64,000 bases of DNA from an uncultured Lachnospiraceae bacterium (GTDB lineage: Bacteria > Bacillota > Clostridia > Lachnospirales > Lachnospiraceae), in contig CAMUYQ010000005.1 of assembly GCA_947165025.1 (NCBI GenBank), forward strand, positions 62,001 through 126,000, in the 5' to 3' direction. The notes under the pieces were generated by a model. The model was not told where the DNA came from, did not search any database, and saw only the letters and a program-made list of their open reading frames with translations. This document shows positions 42,517 to 50,117 of the stretch, in pieces (the first letter of the stretch is position 1; each line of letters begins with the position of its first letter). Position numbers and translations under genes: made by a program.

Positions 42517-43284
42517 TCAATGATCGTGCTTCTGAAATGACCCGATCCTGTCGAGGCTCTCTTCCATTTTTTCCGCCAGGGAACTATCGGAATTAAAAGC
42601 GAGGATGAAGCGTCCTTTCTTCTTCAGCGCATCTGTTTCAACGCGGATCTCCTGCTTGAGAGCTTCGTACTTGATTATGATATCGTTTTCCTTGGCGAAT
42701 CTGCGTACTTTTCCCATTATGTTCAGTGAATAGTTCAGATCTACGATAAGGATCCCGTAGAACATACCGACAACGAAGGTGAAGGCGATATTATCGTCAA
42801 ACCATATGACAAGCTTTATCACATATTTCTGTACGAAAAAATAATAGACAGCCGCAAGCAATGTCCAGATCACCGAGAATCTCAGGCATATGATCCCGCC
42901 GATATTAAACCGTTCGTCGGAATAGTCCCAAAGCTTGATCTTCATTCCTTTGATAAAGATCAGACCCGCGATAAACTCGATGAGTGTCATCATGGCTCCC
43001 ATAGAAAGTATCTGGACGATCACCTGCAGAAGATCCAGTTCGCGTATCACATCATCGCCTATATAGGGGATCAGCGACATAACGTATAACGCCAGAAGCA
43101 CAAACCCGTAGAGAGGAAGGCACGGCCCGGTAAGAAAGCCGGGGTTGATCCATTTTCTCTGCGGATTTTTTGTGGAGATGAATCTTCTGAAAAACAGCTC
43201 AAGTCCCCAACCGAACATACTGCCGACCATGAACAGGAATGCGACGGTAAGAAAAACAGCTTCAAAAGCAGTCATATTATCCAA
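42517..43284 (-). CDS. Putative ABC transporter permease (CmpB family membrane protein)
   Basis: 255 residues from a TTG at 43284, chosen because AAGGAG lies 11 bases upstream; ATG 43275 is the alternative and the longer frame to 43383 is rejected. Six or so membrane segments; FGWGLELFFRRFIST, RKWINPGFLTGPCLPLYGF and VEFIAGLIFIKGMKIKLWDYS match the CmpB family (PF06541). The C-terminal 50 residues are a charged helix. Substrate unknown. Probably the native neighbour of tRNA-Gly before the element arrived. Confidence 0.7.
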   Translation of the reverse strand: MDNMTAFEAVFLTVAFLFMVGSMFGWGLELFFRRFISTKNPQRKWINPGFLTGPCLPLYGFVLLALYVMSLIPYIGDDVIRELDLLQVIVQILSMGAMMTLIEFIAGLIFIKGMKIKLWDYSDERFNIGGIICLRFSVIWTLLAAVYYFFVQKYVIKLVIWFDDNIAFTFVVGMFYGILIVDLNYSLNIMGKVRRFAKENDIIIKYEALKQEIRVETDALKKKGRFILAFNSDSSLAEKMEESLDRIGSFQKHDH

Positions 43285-43380
43285 TATCAGAACAACTCCT
43301 TTGATAAAATGATGATCTTCGATCCGTAAACGGATAGATGAGACCATTATACCACGGGCGTGATATAATGATGCCAAAAG

Positions 43381-43595
43381 CACTTATCTCATCCTCGGAA
43401 CAATTGAATACCTCAGATAGCAAACTTCCATAATCATTGAATTCAGCCACATTATGTGCATCTTCAAATTCTTTAACTGATAAGATCAGTAAGTTCTAAA
43501 TAAGATAAATACTCTTGTGGTTTAATGTCTAAGTATGGTCTGGATACTTCTGTTTTTGTCTCAGAAGTATTCTTCACATTGTCGAGTTTGATCAT
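43381..43595 (-). pseudogene. Fragmented small gene (two frames)
   Basis: From ATG 43595 the frame runs 40 codons (MIKLDNVKNTSETKTEVSRP, then YLDIKPQEYLSYLELTDLIS) to a stop at 43475-43473. Shifted by one base, the reading continues SVKEFEDAHNVAEFNDYGSL and SEVFNCSEDEISAFG down to about 43381. The two parts join smoothly in sense, so a one-base frameshift is likely. Its ATG overlaps the stop of the upstream fragment, implying a former operon. Not recognised. Confidence 0.45.
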
Positions 43596-43750
43596 CTTTT
43601 ATGTTTGTCAGCCTCTTTAAATCTTTTGAGAATATAATCAAAAAGCTTCTCTTTTAATTTGCTTAGTTGGTCTTCTTCGGACGAATACTCGTAAACATTA
43701 TCATCAGTTCCCACAACTATGTAATTCCCCTCACCTGTATTCTCCAGCGC
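43592..43750 (-). pseudogene. C-terminal fragment of an immunity-like protein
   Basis: Open frame without start, beginning directly at the edge of the 23-bp repeat (43751-43773): ALENTGEGNYIVVGTDDNV, YEYSSEEDQLSKLKEKLFDY and ILKRFKEADKHKR then stop at 43592-43594. The GEGNYIVVGTDDNVYEY pattern resembles SMI1/KNR4 (SUKH) immunity proteins, at low confidence. The sharp edge at the repeat suggests a recombination scar. Confidence 0.4.
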
Positions 43751-43773
43751 AAGTCAAGTATATCAGCGGATTT
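43751..43773. repeat. 23-bp repeat outside the element
   Basis: Exact match to 41666-41688 (end of the CdiA-CT-like gene). Here it is fused, out of frame, to the immunity-like fragment, so it is a probable junction scar. Confidence 0.8.
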
Positions 43774-43862
43774 GATTTACGCTATCAATCAATTGCCCGG
43801 TATTGACAAAAAAACGGATTGATATTATAGCGTAACTATAAATTAGTTGCAAAGAGCTTTGT

Positions 43863-44125
43863 ATGTCAAAAAAGGAAAATTTGCTAAAAAAGTTAATACA
43901 AAAGCCGAAACCAACAAATTTTACCACACGTGAACTTGACACACTTATGAAAAACTATGGGTGTAAAAAGATCGAAGGGGGGGCAGAGGATCGGGTATTG
44001 GATATTTGCATGAAACTACTAAACGTATAATTCAATTTGATGGACCTCATCCGGGTAATGAACTATACAGGTATCAGATTAAAATGGTGATTCAGTTTTT
44101 GAAAGAAGTAGGTGATATAAAATGA
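43863..44125 (+). pseudogene. hicA: hicA toxin gene with a frameshift in a G7 run
   Basis: From ATG 43863 the frame reads MSKKENLLKKLIQKPKPTNF, TTRELDTLMKNYGCKKIEGG, then goes out of frame at G7 (43977-43983). One extra G would restore GRGSGIGYLHETTKRIIQFD and GPHPGNELYRYQIKMVIQF, a good match to HicA mRNA interferase, with the stop at 44123-44125. The conserved His that is usually catalytic in HicA is in the GGSGSR/H region, which falls after the shift. No hicB follows; only a 9-codon frame starts at 44122. So: pseudogene, sequencing error, or slippage-controlled gene. Confidence 0.75.
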
Positions 44126-44204
44126 TTACATCATTAATGGAGTTTATGTAAAAAGGGAGTTAAAGACCGAAGAGACATGATATAATCAAGTAGAGGATAG
44201 AAAA

Positions 44205-44540
44205 ATGATCTTAACAGAAATCACTGAATTGAAAGATATATGGGCCAATCACAATCATTATTATGATGATATGGTTAAGTTCTGCATAGACCGAAAGAAG
44301 AGAATAGTAGCGTTAGATGCGGATATGCACATCGATCTTGAATATGAATTATATGATAATGGATCTGATCTTGAAGATATATATGGCGGCAACATTATGA
44401 AAGATCCTGTCGAGGTCATTTGGGAAGCCCATCCGAATATTGAACGTAACCGAACTCTTGGTATAGGAAGAGGCCGTGAAATCACAGATGAAAAAACGGC
44501 GGATGAATTGTTTGAGATCCTGAAAGAGTGGATAAGGTAG
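44205..44540 (+). CDS. DUF5674-like protein
   Basis: 111 residues. MVKFCIDRKKRIVALDADMH, DLEYELYDNGSDLEDIYGGN and NIERNRTLGIGRGREITDE follow the DUF5674 pattern (hydrophobic-D-x-x, HxDxE, LxxNGSxxxDxxGGN). Function unknown; the small size and pairing with a helical protein 7 bases downstream give a toxin-antitoxin-like look, which is only a hint. No standard promoter was found, and a hairpin terminator follows the pair. Confidence 0.6.
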   Translation: MILTEITELKDIWANHNHYYDDMVKFCIDRKKRIVALDADMHIDLEYELYDNGSDLEDIYGGNIMKDPVEVIWEAHPNIERNRTLGIGRGREITDEKTADELFEILKEWIR

Positions 44541-44547
44541 GGGTTTT

Positions 44548-44853
44548 ATGTCTAAAGAGTTGTGGTATTCCTTAGGGATAAAGGAACAGATGTCAAATAT
44601 CCATGGAGAAGTAGTTCGTATGGTCAGAGCGAGAAATAACTATACGGACGGAAAATCATCTGAAGATCGTTCCCAATCATATTTGAACAAAATACATGAT
44701 CTTATCATCATGACATATGAAGATCCCAAAAATGTTCAAAGAGAACAGGAACTTGTTGATGAAGAAAATGAGCTTAAGAGATGGATGAATAAAGAAGTCG
44801 ACGACAGATATATTTTGAGATACTGGGAGCAGTACACAAACGCTATAAGCTAA
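44548..44853 (+). CDS. Small helical hypothetical protein (101 aa)
   Basis: 101 residues, almost wholly helical and charged (VVRMVRARNNYTDGKSSEDR, EQELVDEENELKRWMNKEVD). Not recognised. It starts 7 bases after the DUF5674-like gene with GGTAGG upstream of the ATG, so it is its operon partner. Confidence 0.5.
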   Translation: MSKELWYSLGIKEQMSNIHGEVVRMVRARNNYTDGKSSEDRSQSYLNKIHDLIIMTYEDPKNVQREQELVDEENELKRWMNKEVDDRYILRYWEQYTNAIS

Positions 44854-44922
44854 CGAGATTAATCCGCGTCCAAAGTGCGTCAACAAAGGAAATAGTTAAG
44901 TAGGAGAAATGAAGGAATAAAA

Positions 44923-45060
44923 TTACTGCAAATAATCATGCACCGTCTTCTTGAAGGCGGTGTATTTCTTTTCCGGAATAGGTATCTCTTTGCCGTTCGA
45001 GAGAGTAACCATGAATCTCTTGATACAATCGTTGTTATCCTTACACGATATTCGGCGTTA
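44923..45060 (-). pseudogene. Remnant of a LytTR-type response regulator DNA-binding domain
   Basis: Reading from the minus strand, the last 29 residues before a stop at 44925-44923 are MVTLSNGKEIPIPEKKYTAF then KKTVHDYLQ, the conserved C-terminal strand-helix of LytTR domains, preceded by DNNDCIKRF. A stop codon lies upstream (about 45062), so only the tail of the gene remains. A LytTR regulator could once have controlled the adjacent ABC transporter/peptide genes; that is inference. Confidence 0.55.
44941..44974 (+). terminator. Terminator after the DUF5674-like gene pair
   Basis: CACCGTCTTC (44941-44950) pairs with GAAGGCGGTG (44953-44962) with one G-U, followed by TATTTCTTTTCC. It coincides with the LytTR remnant on the other strand, so the hairpin could also be a chance product of that sequence. 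Confidence 0.5.
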
Positions 45061-45131
45061 TCGGTGTGTATAACCGAACTCCTTCCGTTATTAATACTGT
45101 CGACCCATACGAGTTATTAGAGACAAATATA

Positions 45132-45160
45132 TTGACATGGATATTTATATTTGCCATAAT
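45132..45160 (+). promoter_or_regulatory. SigA-type promoter for the M13 peptidase/ABC operon
   Basis: TTGACA (45132-45137), 17-base spacer, CATAAT (45155-45160). Only 53 bases before the ATG at 45214. Confidence 0.75.
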
Positions 45161-45213
45161 TTTCCCACTATTACAATTGTTTTCAGAAAATAAGAGGAGG
45201 AATTGTAACGTAT

Positions 45214-47325
45214 ATGGAGGATAAACAGCCAAGACTGAAAAAACCGATCATAAGTCGTATATTGGTGCTTATGATTGCAGGCATTCTTATCGCCGGAGCT
45301 TTTTCGGGCTGCGGAAGCTTTGCAACAAATGACCCCAACTTTGCAAAAGGGGATCCATGGATCGATTCCGATTTGCTGGGTAGCGTGTCGGAAAGTGATG
45401 AGATAAGGCTACAGGATGATTTTGCGGCAGCGGCAAACAAGGATTGGATTTTGACCGAAGGGGCAGTCCTTCAGGGCAGGAATTTTGATCATATTGCTGA
45501 TGTCATAAATGATAATAAGCTTGTACTTCTTGAAGATGATTCGCTGACCGGAAAGGAAGCGGAGGAACTGAAGAAATTTGCGGATCTGGAAAAGGACTGG
45601 GATTACAGAGCATCTACAGGGGTGGAACCGTTGCGTCCGTATATTGATTCCATAGAAGAAATTTCGAGCATTGATGAGTATTACGGCTGGATAACGGATA
45701 TAGAGAAGAATCCTCTCGGGATCGCTCCCGTTGGGGTTGTAACGGCTCCAACCAGATTGAGAGCGTTTCCAGATGAAATGATGGTTCAATATACACCGGC
45801 GGATCTCTCTCTCGGTAGTCAGAGCGCATATTACAGCCTTCTCGGACCTTCGCTTGAAATAAAGGAGATGACGGACCGAAAGGTTTCCTATATCCTGGGC
45901 AGACTCGGCTATGCTGAAAAAGATATCGACAGGATATTGAAAGAAAACTATGCTGTCGAGAAGGAGTTTGCGGCTATCATAGAACCCGATGATAATGATG
46001 AGGATGCCGAACTTAAGTATACGGACAGTTATGACGACATCATTGCAGCAGCGGGCACATATCCCCTTGATGCTTATATGAAAACGCGCGGATTTACGAA
46101 TATTGAGCATATGGTAGGATACAAAAATTATCTGAAGAAGGTGTCCGGGATATGCACGGATAAGAATCTTGCCGGGCTTAAATCCATGCTGACGGTAGAA
46201 TTGATATTGAAACTGGGATCTTACCTTGACCGGGATACATATGATACGTTTGATAAATTATCCAAAACCGGAACCAAAAAGGAAGTGCCCGATAATAAGA
46301 GCGATGCCGACAAAGAAAGGGATCTTCTGTGCGAAAACATAGCGACGAGCGGTCTTGTGGCGGCTATGGATAAGCTCTATCTTGAGAAGTTTGTTGATCC
46401 GGAATCGGCCGAGGAGCTTACCAACCTGACAAAGGATATCATAGAGGTATACAGGAACGATATTTTTCCCAATGAGGACTGGATGTCGGAAGAGGGAAGG
46501 GCTCTTTGTATCGAGAAACTTGATGCTATAACTCTGAATGTTATCTATCCCGATCTTTCACAGATCGACTACAGCAGCCTCAATATAGTTCCTAAAGAAG
46601 AGGGCGGTACTTATCTTGATGCTTATCTTGAAAGCATGCGGTACTTAAGCAGGATGAAAGGTCAGAGGGCAGGAAAGAAATATGACGCGTCAGAATGGTT
46701 TCCTTACGAAACGCAGCTTAGTACCACCATCACCAATTCGGTATATGTACCGATGGCTAACAGCATAAACATTTATGCCGGCATCTTGTCAGATCCCGCT
46801 TATCACAAAGGGATAAGTAAAGAGGAACTGATGTCTGGAATCGGTGTTGTAATCGGGCATGAAATAACGCACGGGTTCGATAATAACGGTGTTAAGTTCG
46901 ATAAGGACGGGATCAAGAACAAATGGATGTCTGAGGAAGACCAGAAGGCGTTTTCCGAAAAAGCAGGAAAAGTCTCGACATTCTATACACTGCTTCAGCC
47001 GTATAAAGGCTCGGGATTTTATGTAGGTTCAAACGTTGTAGGGGAGGCCGTTGCCGATATGGGCGGCCTGAAGGCGGTGCTTACACTGGCTTCTAAAGAT
47101 CCGGACTTTGACTATGATAAGTTCTTCCGTCATTATGCACTCCTGTGGGCATCACAGATATCCCCGGAACAGGAACAGTATTACTTCAAGAATGATGAAC
47201 ATCCGCTGAACGTTTATCGTATAAATGTTGGCGTACAGCAGTTTGATAAGTTTTATGAGACATATAACGTACAGCCCGGGGACGGGATGTATTTGGAAGA
47301 AAAAAAGAGGATAGCAGTCTGGTAA
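45214..47325 (+). CDS. M13 family (neprilysin-like) metallopeptidase lipoprotein
   Basis: 703 residues. A membrane segment (about 13-30) ends with AGAFSGC, a lipobox-like site. The catalytic zinc site is GHEITHGFD (His549, Glu550, His553) and the third ligand is in GEAVADMGGL (Glu611). M13 enzymes cut short peptides from the outside of the cell. The C terminus ends VW in place of the usual C-x-x-W, a common change outside animals. RBS AGGAGG stands 13 bases before the ATG. First of the 45132 operon with an ABC transporter and followed by a peptide cluster, so it could trim or degrade exported peptides. Confidence 0.9.
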   Translation: MEDKQPRLKKPIISRILVLMIAGILIAGAFSGCGSFATNDPNFAKGDPWIDSDLLGSVSESDEIRLQDDFAAAANKDWILTEGAVLQGRNFDHIADVINDNKLVLLEDDSLTGKEAEELKKFADLEKDWDYRASTGVEPLRPYIDSIEEISSIDEYYGWITDIEKNPLGIAPVGVVTAPTRLRAFPDEMMVQYTPADLSLGSQSAYYSLLGPSLEIKEMTDRKVSYILGRLGYAEKDIDRILKENYAVEKEFAAIIEPDDNDEDAELKYTDSYDDIIAAAGTYPLDAYMKTRGFTNIEHMVGYKNYLKKVSGICTDKNLAGLKSMLTVELILKLGSYLDRDTYDTFDKLSKTGTKKEVPDNKSDADKERDLLCENIATSGLVAAMDKLYLEKFVDPESAEELTNLTKDIIEVYRNDIFPNEDWMSEEGRALCIEKLDAITLNVIYPDLSQIDYSSLNIVPKEEGGTYLDAYLESMRYLSRMKGQRAGKKYDASEWFPYETQLSTTITNSVYVPMANSINIYAGILSDPAYHKGISKEELMSGIGVVIGHEITHGFDNNGVKFDKDGIKNKWMSEEDQKAFSEKAGKVSTFYTLLQPYKGSGFYVGSNVVGEAVADMGGLKAVLTLASKDPDFDYDKFFRHYALLWASQISPEQEQYYFKNDEHPLNVYRINVGVQQFDKFYETYNVQPGDGMYLEEKKRIAVW

Positions 47326-47347
47326 ACATTTTCGGGAGGATATAGAA

Positions 47348-48169
47348 ATGAGCGATACACAGGCAATGATAAAACTTGAGAATATAAAAAAGTCCTATGG
47401 GAAGATTGAGATCCTGAAGGGTGTCAACATGCAGATCAACAAAGGGGATATATATGGACTTATCGGCAAGAACGGTGCCGGTAAGACTACGATATTCAAG
47501 ATGATACTTGGCCTTTCTGAAAAGAATGACGGTACAGTATCGATTGAGGGTAGCACGAACGAAAAAGAACTTATGCAGAACAGGAGTAAGATAGGGTTCC
47601 TTGTCGGAACAAAGTTCTACAATTATCTATCGGCCAGAGAGAACCTGAAGTATTATGCGACTGTTAAGGGAATTAAGAACAGTAAGGAAGAGATAGACAG
47701 AGTTCTTGAGGTTGTCGGACTTAAGGATGAAAAGAAGCCGTTTAAAAACTTCTCTTTAGGTATGACTCAGAGACTCGGTATAGGGAATGCGATACTCGGT
47801 AACCCGGATATCCTTATACTTGACGAGCCGACAAACGGACTCGATCCACAGGGTATAGCGGATGTAAGACATATGGTCCAGCGTTTCAGAGATGAATTCG
47901 GTATGACGGTCATAGTCAGCTCGCATATTCTCGGAGAACTTGAGCACACAGCGGACAGGTTCGGTATCGTTAACGGCGGTGTTGTTGTTCGCGAGATAAC
48001 TCAGGACGACCTGAAGGAGAAGCAGGCCTCGGTCGAGATAGCAGTTGATGATCTTCCCAAAGCCAAAGAGGTGTTGACTGCCAATAACATACGTATTGTG
48101 CGCGAGGTTGAGGAGAAGTCGACACTTGAAGATTACTACTTCAGACTTGTGGGAGGTAGCAAAGAATGA
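47348..48169 (+). CDS. ABC transporter ATP-binding protein
   Basis: 273 residues. Walker A GLIGKNGAGKTTIFKM (about 39-54), signature FSLGMTQRL, Walker B ILILDEPTNGLDP, and the switch His in SSHILGELEH. The C-terminal 60 residues carry a DUF4162-like domain. It matches the CcmA/BcrA/LanF group. It lies 22 bases after the M13 gene and overlaps the first permease by 4 bases (ATGA). Confidence 0.93.
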   Translation: MSDTQAMIKLENIKKSYGKIEILKGVNMQINKGDIYGLIGKNGAGKTTIFKMILGLSEKNDGTVSIEGSTNEKELMQNRSKIGFLVGTKFYNYLSARENLKYYATVKGIKNSKEEIDRVLEVVGLKDEKKPFKNFSLGMTQRLGIGNAILGNPDILILDEPTNGLDPQGIADVRHMVQRFRDEFGMTVIVSSHILGELEHTADRFGIVNGGVVVREITQDDLKEKQASVEIAVDDLPKAKEVLTANNIRIVREVEEKSTLEDYYFRLVGGSKE

Positions 48170-48879
48170 GACAGCTTATAAAGGGAGATATCGCAAGGAT
48201 ACTCAGAAAGAAAGAGATATACATCTTTGCTTTTATTCTGTATGTCATACTCTTTTCCGTAAAGAGCAAGACAGAGGTGGAGGATCAGATAGACAGTTTT
48301 GAGAGCATGGTCGCACTTATAGGAATGCTTATGTGTCTCGTTCCTGTATATATTACGGTATATGGAGATGAGATTCGCACAGGTTCCATGCAGACCGTCA
48401 TTGGACGGGGAATGTCAAGACGTAAAGTCATCATCAGTAAACTGATCGACTGTGCGATACTGTTTACCATGATGTTCATGGTCTTCCTGCTTCTCTTCTT
48501 CGTCAAGAATGCAATTGCAGGTTTGACTCTTACACCGAAGCAGAATTTTATGGCATCAGTATATGTACTGTTAACCTGCATAAGAGCCACAGGATACTTT
48601 GCCGTAACAGGTCTGTTCCTGTTTTCCTCATGGAATGTCGCCATAGGCCTTACAGCATGCGTGATGCTCGTGTTTGCAAATGTTGCATTTGGTCTCGTTC
48701 AGACAAACATGCATATTCCCATACATGATTATTGGATAGATGGACTTGTCAGTTCCGCATATAATGATCTGCTGATCGGTGATTTTCCGTGGAAGCTGAT
48801 TGCGATGGTGGCGATATACATCGTGGGTGCCGTGATTATTACGATTAAGATCTTTGACAGGAAGGAGCTCGATCTATGA
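48166..48879 (+). CDS. ABC-2 type transporter permease (1)
   Basis: 237 residues with six membrane segments after a basic N terminus (RQLIKGDIARILRKKEIYIF). The start overlaps the ATPase stop. It is a diverged paralogue of the next gene: both open with xLI-GDI-RI-KK and end with IFDRKELDL or FNKKELDF. Two small permeases with one ATPase is the LanFEG/BcrAB pattern of self-protection or small-peptide export systems. Confidence 0.85.
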   Translation: MRQLIKGDIARILRKKEIYIFAFILYVILFSVKSKTEVEDQIDSFESMVALIGMLMCLVPVYITVYGDEIRTGSMQTVIGRGMSRRKVIISKLIDCAILFTMMFMVFLLLFFVKNAIAGLTLTPKQNFMASVYVLLTCIRATGYFAVTGLFLFSSWNVAIGLTACVMLVFANVAFGLVQTNMHIPIHDYWIDGLVSSAYNDLLIGDFPWKLIAMVAIYIVGAVIITIKIFDRKELDL

Positions 48880-49628
48880 ATAATCTTATCAGAGGAGATA
48901 TCAGACGCATTATATCCAAGAAGTCGCTGTGGGTGGCTTTTGTTGCTGCGCTTATTACAAATATTTTACTTGTCGTGTTCTACCTTTTCACCATGAATTA
49001 CAGTTCTATCAACTATATGCAGGGAAATATTGAAGGGGTGGCGGATTTAGGAGGGATGATTATCGGCATAGCGGTGTTCATTGCGGTTTATTCCGATGAT
49101 TTCAGGTCCATGATTATAATCAGTATCATCGGAAGAGGCACTTCAAGACTGAAAATCATCATCGCCAAGTTCATAAACAGCGTCATCATAACGATTATAC
49201 TGTATGCACTGTTTGCCTTGGAGGTCTGTGCCATGACAAATGTAATGGGTATTGAACTGTTACCTGATGAAAGACTGGCATTGTGTCTTGGAGTGTTCAG
49301 GGGAATATACCTTACGATCGGATACGTGACTATGGCATCTATAGTGATATATGCGACCGGAAATAACGCTTTTTCCGTATTCATGCTTGTAATGTTTTAC
49401 CTTATCATACCGAATGTACTTCCATTGGCGTCCAATTTGCCGGTTGTTAAGAACATACATATCGAAAGGTATGACTACAGCGGACTTTGCTCAAACGGCA
49501 TTTCTGACATAATACTCGGGATGAAACCCCGGGGAGTATTGATACTTATATCAGCTTTCATAATTTATGTGGGAGCATCTCTTGCAATCGTTTTCAAGGT
49601 ATTTAACAAAAAGGAATTGGATTTTTAA
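48876..49628 (+). CDS. ABC-2 type transporter permease (2)
   Basis: 250 residues, six membrane segments. NLIRGDIRRIISKKSLWVAF at the N terminus parallels the first permease. Overlaps it by 4 bases (ATGA). With the ATPase it should form a 2+2 or 1+1+2 exporter. It ends 139 bases before the precursor peptide, and a weak promoter lies between, so the transporter may be expressed with or apart from the RiPP genes. Confidence 0.85.
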   Translation: MNNLIRGDIRRIISKKSLWVAFVAALITNILLVVFYLFTMNYSSINYMQGNIEGVADLGGMIIGIAVFIAVYSDDFRSMIIISIIGRGTSRLKIIIAKFINSVIITIILYALFALEVCAMTNVMGIELLPDERLALCLGVFRGIYLTIGYVTMASIVIYATGNNAFSVFMLVMFYLIIPNVLPLASNLPVVKNIHIERYDYSGLCSNGISDIILGMKPRGVLILISAFIIYVGASLAIVFKVFNKKELDF

Positions 49629-49653
49629 TATAAGTGAACTAATGGAAAGTCTT

Positions 49654-49666
49654 CCGTCTCGCGCTC
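49654..49666. repeat. 13-bp partial copy of the att core
   Basis: CCGTCTCGCGCTC matches the last 13 bases of the 21-bp attL/attR repeats. It lies between the ABC exporter and the RiPP precursor, in an otherwise non-coding gap. It could be a worn third attachment site or chance. Confidence 0.45.
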
Positions 49667-49695
49667 CGGTCCGTGCTCGAAGATGTATAAGAGCA

Positions 49696-49725
49696 TTGAA
49701 GACCGGAGGGGGAATATGGTACTAT
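49696..49725 (+). promoter_or_regulatory. Candidate promoter for the RiPP precursor
   Basis: TTGAAG (49696-49701), 18-base spacer, TACTAT (49720-49725), 42 bases before the ATG at 49768. Moderate match; expression from the upstream operon is an alternative. Confidence 0.45.
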
Positions 49726-49767
49726 TACAATGTAGCACGAACCTGTTTAGGAGAAGGAGGTCCTGTT

Positions 49768-50034
49768 ATGAAATCTATGGAAGAGTTATACAGAGAGATA
49801 CAGGCGAACGAAGACCTGAAAAAAGAGTTTGTCTCAGCATTCAAAGAGGGACAGATCGAAACATTTCTGAAAAATCATGAATGTGATGCAGCTGCCTCGG
49901 ATGTAATGGCATTTTTGACAGGTGTTAAAGATGAATCCATATCTGACGATGATCTTGAGAAGGTTGCCGGAGGATGTGATGTGACTCCGCATTGCACGGA
50001 GATATGCACTAAGCGAATCGAGTATTGCTGGTAA
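49768..50034 (+). CDS. Nif11-type RiPP precursor peptide
   Basis: 88 residues; AAGGAGG lies 7 bases before the ATG. The leader (residues 1-69) has the Nif11/nitrile-hydratase-type pattern: SMEELYREIQANEDLKKEFV at the start and SISDDDLEKVAGG at the end, a double-glycine site. The core is CDVTPHCTEICTKRIEYCW (residues 70-88): Cys70, 76, 80, 87; Thr73, 77, 81; no Ser. A longer frame opens upstream from 49567 inside the permease gene, but the RBS decides the start. It is followed by a radical SAM enzyme and a LanM, so it is very likely the substrate of both. Confidence 0.85.
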   Translation: MKSMEELYREIQANEDLKKEFVSAFKEGQIETFLKNHECDAAASDVMAFLTGVKDESISDDDLEKVAGGCDVTPHCTEICTKRIEYCW

Positions 50035-50066
50035 TATGATTTTTAACTGTACAGTAGTGATATTAT

Positions 50067-50100
50067 AGGGGCTGCCGCATCAGTTTGGTGCGGCGGCCCT
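50067..50100 (+). other. Stem-loop between precursor and maturase genes
   Basis: AGGGGCTGCCGCA pairs with TGCGGCGGCCCT (with one G-U and a bulge) around TCAGTTTGG. There is no T run, so it likely slows or partly terminates transcription, giving more precursor than enzyme, a common layout in lantibiotic operons. Confidence 0.6.
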
Positions 50101-50117
50101 GTATATAGGTGCTTATC

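Noticed and set aside
50067-50100. Stem-loop as a full terminator
   Set aside because: It lacks a T run, and the enzymes downstream have no other clear promoter, so readthrough is needed.
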